Positions 1 to 10,900 of a stretch of DNA of 64,000 bases are shown here, piece after piece. Below the pieces are notes generated by a model. The model was not told where the DNA came from and did not search any database. It worked only from the letters and a program-made list of their open reading frames with translations. Origin of the DNA: Cotesia glomerata (Eukaryota > Arthropoda > Insecta > Hymenoptera > Braconidae); NCBI RefSeq assembly GCF_020080835.1, contig NC_058166.1:806001-870000 (forward strand), given 5' to 3'. The position numbers and the translations under genes were made by a program. The number at the start of each line of letters is the position of its first letter. The stretch's first letter is position 1.

Positions 1-238
1 TATCTTACGAATTTTGATATCTTGTCTCGATCAGTAATTATATCAAGTTGAAGTAGTAAAAACATCAATTTTTACGATTTTCAAAATTTCAAAATCCTGT
101 CATTTCCAAATTACTCGCCCGATTAACTTCATCTTCGAACTTAACCTTGCTCTTGATCGATAGATAAAGCATGTTGAGTTTGAGAAGAATCGGTTATAAA
201 TTGAAAACGCTATCGTGCTGACAAGCCGCGTTATATCG
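1..238 (-). repeat. Part of dispersed repeat related to 28957-29573
   Basis: On the minus strand this stretch contains the CGATATAACGCGGCTTGTC, CTCAACATGCTTTATC and TTCAAAATCCTG-type segments also seen in order at 29090-29280. It is one part of a copy that continues at 717-830 beyond a (TA)n tract and a SINE. Confidence 0.6.
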
Positions 239-303
<65 letters not shown>

Positions 304-362
304 AAATATATATAAATATATATATATATATATATGTAAATATATATATATGTAAATATATA
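239..362. repeat. (TA)n microsatellite, interrupted
   Basis: Almost pure TA dinucleotides run from about 244 to 297, followed by TGTGTGTAAATATATATA-type interrupted repeats to 362. Confidence 0.95.
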
Positions 363-365
363 TCA

Positions 366-712
366 AAGCAAATTTTAAGGGAGTTGGGAAAGAACGGATA
401 GGGGAAAGGGGGGACCTACTCAGTGGGAATTTTTTCCGTAATTGAAAAAATAATCAGACAGCCCAGACTGGGAATCGAACCCAGATCTCTCGGTTACGCG
501 CCAAGGGCTCTACCAGTTAAGCTATCCGAGACAAGTACTGACTATTTTATTCAGTCACGTATATAAGACCCACCGAGCAAACAACGCCACCGTCCATCTT
601 ACGGTAAAGAGCCATATCGAAGCAAATTTTAAGGGAGTTGGGAAAGAACGGATAGGGGAAAGGGGTGGGGACCTACTCAGTGGGAATTTTTTTTTTCCGT
701 AATTGAATATAT
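366..712 (-). mobile_element. tRNA-derived SINE copy plus a second tail segment
   Basis: Read on the minus strand, 533-460 forms a tRNA-like head with an A box (TAGCTTAACTGG) and a perfect B box (GGTTCGATTCC). It is followed by a body containing ACCTACTCAGTGGG in its complement. The upstream part (about 540-600) and the body both match the plus-strand copy at 18185-18440. The tail segment at 366-445 occurs again at about 621-705. The insertion sits between (TA)n DNA and the remainder of an older dispersed repeat. Confidence 0.75.
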
Positions 713-716
713 ATAA

Positions 717-832
717 ATATATATACAAACTTTTGAACTATATACATTTTCTGACTCAGCTTGACAAACTGAGTCAGAAAACGACTAAATTTTTTCAAAG
801 TTGCGCCATGAGGACGGCTGCAATAATTAGAT
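717..832 (-). repeat. Remainder of dispersed repeat, with imperfect hairpin
   Basis: TTTCTGACTCAGCTTGACAA and AACTGAGTCAGAAAA form a short hairpin. The same hairpin and its flank (CAACTTTTGAAAAATTTT) occur in inverse at about 29010-29060. Confidence 0.6.
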
Positions 833-1083
833 TTTTATAAAATTTACTAAAAAAAATATGGGTATTAATAAAGGATTTAATTAAGTTAATTTATATTATT
901 TTTTCTTTGAGAATTTTTATAATCTGAGATGGTTACAATTACCATCTTCAATTATAACAGTTATAATTTTTAATAATTACAATTAACATTTTAGATAGTA
1001 ATCGTTACCATTATTAATAGTAACTATTACAATTGTCAATGATACAACCTATTATTTTATTACTAATTAATTTTGTTACCATT
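833..1083. other. AT-rich stretch without genes
   Basis: Irregular repeats of GTTACCATT/AATGGTAAC-like phrases (ATTACAATTACCATC, AGTAATCGTTACC) are present. No coding frame or RNA gene is recognised. Confidence 0.5.
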
Positions 1084-2075
1084 TCAGATAAGATAAAAGA
1101 CCCAGTTATTGACACTGACCCAGTTACTGATACTTCTAACGTTATTTTGAATTAAAAAAAAAACATCTCATTAAATAGTTTTATAAACTTTTTTAAAATT
1201 AAAATTAATTAATTATGTACGTAATTAATTATATTTCCAACCGTGAAAAAAAAAATAACTTAATAAAAAAAATTCTTTAAGTCTTGAGTGACTGTGGAAG
1301 CCATTTTTAAGCTATATTCTAAGCAGTATACGTAAGAGCGTTCGTCTATCGAATCAATCAACTATTTATCATAAAAGTATCAAAATATAATAAAAACTAT
1401 ATAAATTAGTTCATTATTATACATGATTTAGTTTTCAATTATAATATATCACTTTAAATGACATTTATGTATTAAAATGTGGGTGTCAATAACTAGGTCG
1501 ATTTTTTTAAGAACGCCGCAGTTATTGACACCCGAATTTTAACCTATTATCGAGGTTATTTCGTTTTTGACGTTTCAATGAAATATTTAAATATTTATAT
1601 TTATAATACTTAATATATTATAATAATATGCTTTTATTTATAATCGTAGAGTTAAATTAACATTAAAAAATTTTTTTAACATAAAAAAAGTGTGTTAATT
1701 ATAATACAAGTTTAATTTATCTTTTATTGAATGATTTTATTTTATTTTAATTAAATAATGTAAGCCTAACCAATAATGAATAATTTTTATAAATGAGTAT
1801 CAGAATCTAGGCCGACGTCAGTGTCAGAAACTACAACACGAGAAATTTTGAGTGCCAGAAACTAGGTCCTACAACGTTACTGTTTAAAACATTAATTTAA
1901 ATTATAAAATGGTCCCATATAATTCTTTCGCGTTGATAATCTTTTAAAGAAATTCTAAATTTTTTTATGATGCTAAAATTATTTACTTCAATTAAATATT
2001 GTAATAATTATAGTGTTATAACCTCTGCCGTCACTCTTAGAGTGTCAGAAACTGGGCCCTTTACCTTATTTTAGA
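1084..2075. mobile_element. Inverted-repeat element with GTGTCAATAACT phrase
   Basis: The left end, ATAAGATAAAAGACCCAGTT, is matched by the right end, GGGCCCTTTACCTTAT. Phrases of the type CCCAGTTATTGACAC or GTGTCAGAAACTGGG recur at about 1105, 1125, 1485, 1520, 1825, 1850 and 2040. There is no transposase frame. It lies beyond the last visible exon of the acyltransferase-like gene, probably in its final intron. Confidence 0.6.
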
Positions 2076-2089
2076 TTTTATCTTTGATA

Positions 2090-2765
2090 ATTTTTATCTT
2101 GGTAATTATTGAGCCTATAAAAAAATTTTTTAGACAAAAGTTGTAGCTAAAAATGTCTTCTTTAGAATAAATTTTGTCCGGTTCCTTAATTTTAATTACA
2201 AACAAAGTTATAAATTTTGTAAGTATCAAAAATGTGGTAAAATCTTAAAAAATCGGGATTTTTGAACTGGCGGCGCTGAAAATTTTGAGAAAAAATGGCG
2301 AAATTGGAAAAATCAGAGGAATCACTACAGTGAATCTTAAAGCTGAGACTCTAAGGATTATAAAAATGCCGGCGAAGACATGAAAATGATTAGGGGGGTA
2401 TTTTTAATTTAATTAGAAAATATTAGGAAAGCTTTGGCGAGAAAATTTTTAATTTTTAAATTTGGGATTTTTTATCAAGAAAGCTATTGGGTTTACAAAA
2501 AAAAGTTTTAGACAAAAGTTGGAGCTAAAGTTGTCTTCTTTAAGGTAAATTTTGTCCGGTTAGAAAATTTTAATTAGAAAAAAAGTTATGGGGGTTTGAA
2601 GATAAAAAAAAGGAAAATTGACAAAAAAAAACGGGTTTTTTTAGGTTGGGGGCGCTGAAAACTTTTTTAAAAAAAGTCGGAATAAAAAAAATGAACATTG
2701 GGTTTTAAAGATAAGAGTTTAAGGATTCTAAAAATTCCGGCGAAGACATAAAAATCATTAGACTA
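2090..2765. repeat. Tandem pair of a ~365-bp repeat
   Basis: TTAGACAAAAGTTGTAGCTA with TTTTGTCCGGTT (2132-2180) recurs at 2508-2560. CCGGCGAAGACATGAAAATG at about 2369 recurs at about 2738. The same GACAAAAGTTGTAG and GTCCGGTT phrases are found at 44.0-44.7 and 47.9-48.2 kb. Confidence 0.65.
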
Positions 2766-2813
2766 ATTGCTTTGATTTAGAGGTAAAGTTAAAAAATAAT
2801 TTAAAAAACTTAC

Positions 2814-4887
2814 AACAAGTCCATTGTGTATATGCAAAGGCCCGTCCATTTGCATGCTGGTAATCATCATGATAACAGGATGAACTAGATACGCGCAGTA
2901 GGTGAGCCGTGACATCGGGTAAATAAGCCTTAATGACAAAAAACTATTAACGATAGCGGCTGATCCGGTGCAACACTGGACGACGATGAATGAAACAGCG
3001 AGTGCCCATGCGGTGTGACCCAGCGCCGCGTAGAGGGAGCTCACGGTAACTGTCATGTTACCGGGGTAGAGACCGTAAACAACAGCGAGCATTATCCCGC
3101 TTGAAATTATCCACCCGATAATTTTTGCCCACTGTAATTAGATACGTTAATTACCTTGTAATTATCGCACCTGGTGTTTATTTAGCGCGTACTCACCCCA
3201 GGGGTGTGGAGCTTGCAGTTTGTTTTGAATAACATCCACCCGGTTATTGTCCCGATAAAGTAGGGGCCTGCTCTTAGCCATGGCTTGTCGTATAATTCAT
3301 CGAACAGTGCGAATGGTTCTTGTATCCTGGAAGGAGTTAAAAAATAGGAAAACTTAGCCGGTAAGTTATAGTTTTATACCGGCGGTCGGTAATTGCCGAC
3401 TGATGGTAAGACGATGGTTAGTTCAAGATTTTACAGACCAAATTTGTAAAAATTGGTTAAAAAAGTGTGGAAAAACTTATAGAAATTTTGAACGATTTTT
3501 TTAGGAGTCCTAGAATTATTATAGGAAGTCTTAAAAATTTTTTAGAGTCCGAAAAGACTAAAAACTATTTTTTTTTTCATTTCTGAAATTTTTTAGGAGT
3601 CCTAGAATTTTTCTAGGAGTCCTAGAATGTCATTAGGAGTCCCTAGAATTGTTATAGGAAGTCTTAACACCTCTGTTGAGTCCAAGAAGACTCAAAAATA
3701 TTTTTTGTAAAATTTCAACAATTTTTTAAGGAGTCGTAGAAACTTTCTAGAAGCTCTAGAACTTTCCTAGGAGTCCTAAAATTTCATTTGGAATCCTAGA
3801 ATTATTATAGGAACTGTTCAGACCTTTTTTGACTCTGAGAAGACTCAAGAATATTTTTTGTAAAATTTCAGCAATTTTTTAGGACTTTTAGAAATTTTCT
3901 AGAAGTCCTAGAATTTTCTTAGAGGTCTTAAAATGTTATTTGGAGTCCTAGAATTTTTATAGAAAGTCTTAAGGCCTCTTTTGGGTCCGAGAAGACTCAA
4001 AAATATTTTTTGTGAAATTTCAGCAATTTTTTAGGAGTCTTAACATTTTTTTAGGAGTTATAGAATGTCACTAGGAGTCCTAGAATATCACTAGGATTCT
4101 TAGAATTATTTTTTTAAGTCTTAAGAGTTCGAGGAAGGTCAAAAATATTTTTTTTTAATTTTAACAATTTTTTAGGAGTCCTAGAATTTTTCTAGGAGTC
4201 CTAAAATGTCTCTAGGAATCCTAGAATTATTATAGGAATTTTTAAAACCTGTTAAGAGTTCGAGAAGACTTAAAAATATTTTTTTTTAATTGATCAATTT
4301 TTAGGAGTCCTAAAAATTATTTAGGAGTCCTAGAATTTTTCTAGGAGTCCTAGGAAAATTCTAGAAGGTTCAAAATTTTTCATATAAATTCCGAAATTGT
4401 TTTATGACTCAGATATCTGCCACAGAGTCCTAGAATTTTTCTAGGAGTCCTAGAATCCTCCTAAGAGTCCTAGTAAGAGTTACGAAGCCTCAATATAGTT
4501 TTAAATGCAATTTTCCACTAATTTTTTCGGTTAGTAAATTTTTTTTTACGATCTTCAAAGTAATAATAAAACCACAAAATAATCTTTACCTGGCAATATA
4601 GTCATTGGAGTAAGCGACAGTAAAAGTAGTAAACCAAGACGAGACAATCAATAGCACAACCGCTACAGAGACAGCTTTGAAATATTTAACGCTCAGTAGC
4701 AGGAGCAGAATCCCCAGGACGTAAAATTGAGTGTCATTGGCCATGTACCAGCTCCAGAGCATGCACTGCAATTACCAATTACCAACAAAATTTATTATTA
4801 TTATTATTATTTTTGTTGGAGTTGTTGTTTTATCAAAGTACAAACGGTGAAACGTGTCCTTCAAATGCACTAACCGCAAATATTTAT

Positions 4888-4967
<80 letters not shown>

Positions 4968-7900
4968 CTTTTACTGAAGTGATTCCTCATCGCTTACAAT
5001 CTGCTGCAGTGGTTTCTGTATTCGCGCATATCTAGTCAGAATTAATTATTGGAAATCAATTTCTTGCGGTCGACTCTCTTTCTAAATATATAAATGAATG
5101 TATGAATTTATATGTTTATACTGGATATAAATTTTTTTATGTCAAAAATTGTCATATATCAGTATTTAGTAAAAAAAAATGAGATTTAAGATTAGTTGGG
5201 TAGATAGAAAATAAATTTTAAATGATTTAGAAAATTTAAAAATTTTCTAGAAGTCTTAGAATAATTCTAGAAGTCCTAGAAACTATATTGGAACTTTCTA
5301 GGAGTTATAGAATGACTTTAGAAGTCATAGAAACATTTTAGGAAATTTTTCTAGGAGTCCTGAATTAATTCAAGGAGTTATATAATGATTCTAGGAGTCC
5401 TAGAAACTATATTGGAACTTCCTAGGAGTCATAAAATTACTTTAGGAGTTATAGAATGATTCTAGGAGTTATATAATAACTTTAGGAGTCAAAAAAACAG
5501 TCTAGGTAATTTTGTTAAGAATTATAGATTAATTCTAGGAGTTATAGAATGATTCTAGGAGTTTTAGAATGACATTAGGAGTCATAGAAATATTCTAGGT
5601 AATTTTGTTAAGAATTATAGATTAATTCTAGGAGTTATAGAATGATTCTAGGAGTTTTAGAATGACATTAGGAGTCATAGAAATATTCTAGGTAATTTTT
5701 TCTAGGAATCTTAGATTAATTCTAGGAGTCTTAGTTAGACATTTAGAAAAATTTTCCAAGAATTATAGATTAATTTTAGAAGTCATAATTCAGTTCTCGG
5801 AGTTATTAAAACAGTAATGGAATTTTCTAGGAGTTATAGAATGATTCTAGGAGTACTAGAAACTATATTTAAACCTCCTAAGAGTTATAGAAGAACTTAG
5901 AGATTAACAAAATATTCTAGGAGTTCTAGGAGTCTTAGAAAAATTTCCTGGAGTTATAGAATTTTCCTAGATGTTTAAAAATGGTTCTAGAAGTCATAGA
6001 AGCTTCAATAAAACTTCATCGAATTTTTTTGAGGAGTTCTAGAACAATTCTAGGAGTCATAAAAATTTTTTATAGGATCTAGAATTAATCTAGGAGTTAT
6101 AGAATTTTGTATTAAGAGTTTAAAAATTTTTTTAATTAATAAAAGTATATACGTATCGATTAGAAAAATTTAATTAAATTTTACCAATATATTTTATTTC
6201 CACCGAGTGAGTAACAAGAAAGGGGAGTGGTTGAAAGTGACGAAAGGATTCAGGGTGGAAATAAAGGGTAGGTGTATAGTAATACTACTGAAAGTGAACT
6301 CCTAAAATTAGTAATTGATTCTTACCATTTCAGAGCGTGGAAAGAGGGAGTTGAGGTAGAGAGCATTGCGCCACCAGAATTTTTCGCAAGTCACTTGGTC
6401 TATTATCACTGGGGAGAATACTGTTGTTGCCTGAGCTTGTTTTATCGCTAGCTCGTTTATTCCCAGTACAAATAAGTACGCTGGTGTTAACCTGAGACAC
6501 AAATTTTATCGGATAGTTATTTAAGATAGTCAAATAATTGAATTAAAAAAATCAATAATTTTTCAACAATTGACATCATTACATCATCTATGACATCACT
6601 TATGATACTAAATTTTCCATAAAAAAAATAATGATATCACATACGACATTGTGATGTCAAAAATGACATAATGTAATTTTGACATCACACATTCCATCAT
6701 GACATCAAATATTCCATCACAGATCACAAAATTACATCACTAAACTTATTAATTATATAATTATAATACCAGTCAATTTTCCATCACTTTCCATCATGAT
6801 GTCAATTTTTCCATCACTTGACATCACGATGTCAACTTTCCATCACTTAACATCACGATGTGAATTTTTTCATCATTTGACATCGTGTCAACTTTTCCAT
6901 CACTTGACATCATGTCAACTTTTCCATCACTTGACATCATGATGTCAATTTTTACGTCATTTTCCATCATGATGTCAACTTTTACATCACTTGACATCAC
7001 GATGTCAATTTTTCCATCACTTGACATCATGATGTCAACTTTTACATCACTTAATATCATAATGTCAAAATTGATATTACTGTATTTCTACAATGTAATT
7101 TAAAAAATATCATGGTATTTTTACATCATGACATCACATTTTACATCATGACTTCATGGCTTTTGAAGGTAGTTTTAGAATAAAAAATAATAAAGAATTG
7201 TTACCTGACAAATCTGTAGAGTACCATGATAAAAAATTTTGTAGTACTTGATCGTAAAAAATTATTGCTATCACTCTTGATACCCCCCATTGATCGGTAA
7301 AACAGAATTGTCACTAAAAGTCCACTGTAATAAAGTAAGAAAAATTTATCTAAGGTAAGTTTATTGTAAAAAATAGTTATTTATAAAGTTAAATAAAAAT
7401 AAATTACCTAATAAAGAAAAAAGTGTCAACGGAAAAGGTAGCGTTGCTAATAGTCTGGAACATAAAATTCCTTTCAGTGACTGTGCGTAAGGTCTTGTTC
7501 TCTGAAATAACACGGTGAAAGGCGGAATTTAGACTTTCTAACGTTAAAACTCTGATAAATATTCTCATATATTATTTCTTGGTTATTTTTGTTTTGATAC
7601 TAATTTTGAGAATACGAAAACAACCGACTGATGGTATTAATAATTAAGTGAATAAATTTATAAACTTACCAGCAATTGAGAATACTTGCAGGTAAGTGTG
7701 AACCAATATGACCCATCCTAGAGAAAGGACTCGTAGTCCATGGAGACAAGTCAAGTTGTCGCGGGCAGCAGGGTCAGTGGAAAGAATTTTTGAGCCATTG
7801 TCTATTGGGCTGAATGATAAGAGGCATTTCATCCAAAATCCTAAGAAATTATGAATATTAGGGTTCAATTTTCCAAAAAAACTCGATAATAATGTTGTGT

Positions 7901-10900
7901 ATAACATCATGACATCACGTTCGACATCGTGACATCACACGACATCACAGAATTACCCATACTATCAAAAAATTACGTAATGGTATGAACAATGACATCA
8001 TGATGTCATAATTTACATCCTGATATCACATATGGATTCATGACATCACTTTCTGAATCAAATATTACATTATGATGTAAAAAATGATGTAAAATTTTCC
8101 ATTAAATGTTCCATCATGATGTCTAAAATAATATGATGTCATTATTACATCACTTTTTCCATCAAACATTGACATCACGATGTCAAAAATGACATCACAT
8201 CTTATTGACATCATGATGTCAAAAATTACATCAGATCGTATTGACATCATGATATCAAAAATTACATAACATCTTATTGACATCATGATGTCAAAATTTA
8301 CATCATGATGTCAAAATTTACATCACGTCATATTGGCATCATGATGTCAAAATTCACATCATGATGTCAAAATTTACATCATGATGTCAAAATTTACATC
8401 ACGTCATATTGACATCATGATGTCAAAAATGACATCACAAATAATTTTTTTAGTAAAAAAATAAAAATTAAATTAAATCACCTTTAGTTTTACGATTTTT
8501 CTTATTAATATTATCATCAAGATGAAAATCCCGATGATTTTGAATTTTCCCAATATAATTTCTATTATCCTGTACAACAGTAACTTGTTGGTCGTCTGAA
8601 AAGTTTTTGTTTACATATGTCGAAGCACGTTCATTATTATTACTCCCTGGAGCTGTTGATTCAATGTCTGGGTCTTCTGTTAGCCGACGATAATCATATA
8701 CTGTTGCGATTAGCATTAGTAGCGCTATTACTCCGCCTACTCCTCTGAAAAGGACAAACAAACAACTATTATCATCAATTATTATAATTGGATATCAATT
8801 TCTGTATAAAGATTAAAAAAAAATTATACATCAAGTAGTTCTTGGTTTTGCCGCTAGGTGGCGATATGGCGCATTTTTTCTCGCTTGCAGAAACTTCGAA
8901 CGAAAATTATATGATAAAAATTAAATTTTTTTATAAAATCACTTCTTACTTAATCGGCGATGTAAACTTTCCGATTTCGTGATTTTATAACATAATTTAA
9001 TCGATCTTTTTGGGCATCAAATGAAAGTTAACACTAAAATAATAAATAATGCAATTACTGCATAACATATAGAAAATATTCAACTGTAAAGACTCGTGCG
9101 CGTGAAAGTTCACTTATTGCATTCCACAATCCAAATAGTCGAAAAAAAAATTGGTAAAATTTCTTCAATGCACTTTAATTAAAAAAAAAAAAAAAAAAAA
9201 TTATTTTATAATTTTATTCGAGTGTGACGGTGCGTAAAAAATCGATTTGTGATAATGCCTTGTGAATTTTTTTTTTTCGGTGTTTACGCTCAAGGGCGGG
9301 AAACGAGAAGGGGGTGGTGCGGGTGAATAGAGACGTATGACAAGTATCATCCACAAAAAAGGGATTTAGACAGAAACTCAGTCAGATCCGATTATAAAGA
9401 TTATTGTTTCACTAAAATATTTTATCATATTAATATAAAAAGGATATGAAATTTTTACAACAAAAAATTTATATAGTCAGGAAAATTTTTTTTCGTTGAA
9501 AGCTTGTGGAAATTTATTTGATTTATTCTATCTTGATTTATTATAAAAGCTCATGAAATATTTGTAACATTCAATTTTTTTAGTTTATTGAGTGTTTTTA
9601 TTCATGAATAAAAAAAAACAATTTTTTTTATTTTATACAAGCTTCGACTCAAGTTTCTGCAAGCGAGAAAAAAATCTACTCATCGCCACCTAGCGGTAAA
9701 ACCAAGGACTATTTAATTATTTATCGCCAAAAAAAGTTTTTTTTAATCATACTTGTAAAAATAATAAAAAACAATTATTAAAATTTTTTTGGGCCTTATT
9801 TCGGATTTTGGGCCTTATAACAGAATTGGCCTTAATGTAAAAGTAATCCTTACTTTTATAGAATTTAGTTCAAATAATAAAAATTTTAATGAAAAAAAAA
9901 TCTTGAAATTTGGGCCTTATTTTCTATCTGGGTCTTATAATGTATTTTGGGCCTTATATTGAATCAAATTTACATTTTTTTAATTTATTTAACACTAAAA
10001 TCCTAATAAAAGCCTAAAAAAATTTTGGGTCTTATGTCTTATTTTTGGGCCTTATGAGGTTAATGAGCCTTAAACTGCCACATCTATTGCCCATTATTCC
10101 CTAATTTGATTTTTTTTTAAATAAATACATCCTGGTTCAAAGTCTCTGCTAGCGAGAAAAAATCCACCAAATCGCCACCTATCGGTAAAACCAAGAACTA
10201 ACAAACTAAATTATAAAATTACATCAGTGCAACATTCAAACATTAAAATAATCTTACTTAACTTCTCTGCGACTTCACAACAAATTAAATAACTCTTAAA
10301 CTAATTAAACAAGTCCCACTTTCGCAATAAAATTAAAATTAAAATCATTTCCCCTTAACAAATTAAATTTACAGTGGGTATAATTTATTGCAACTAATTC
10401 ATCTCCGTAGAAAAAATTGCGCAATAATTATTGTCTTTACATGCAACAAAATTACAACATACTCTTAAGAAATAAGTTACTTGCACTTACTGGGTCATAT
10501 TTCACATACAATCAATAATAATTAATAATTATTATTGCAAGTCAATCACTTACCCAAGAATATATAATTTCGAATCATTCCAGACCGAGTAGTCACTAGA
10601 GGGCACTGGCTTCACTGTAACAATTGTGATTTTTGGACCATGGGGCCCGTGAGTCCCATTTCCAAGCCTTTCAACCCGTTCTACGCTTGTCCTTAACATC
10701 GAGCCTAAGGAAATTCGGTCGCAGGTTGCAGGTAAACATAGTCCTAAGAATATTTGACGAGTCTGAAAGTAATAAATCGTTAGAATTCTGATTTTTCTTA
10801 AGGGAATTTTTATTCTAAAAATAAGACATATCATAGAGACCGTTTTTATAAGAATTTGATTTTTCGTCAATTTTATTTTAAATTTTTCTTCCTTAAGTGC

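Noticed and set aside
460..533. Functional tRNA-Thr(CGT) gene (and the copy at 18268-18341)
   Set aside because: U33 is missing, the acceptor stem pairs poorly, and matching sequence extends far beyond the tRNA in both copies; a SINE explains it better.
2100..2760. Search for the last exon of the acyltransferase-like gene
   Set aside because: This part is a tandem repeat pair without a frame resembling the expected final membrane helix.
6824..8286. Open frames on both strands inside the GACATCA arrays
   Set aside because: They translate the repeated phrase in register and lie in introns of a well-supported gene.
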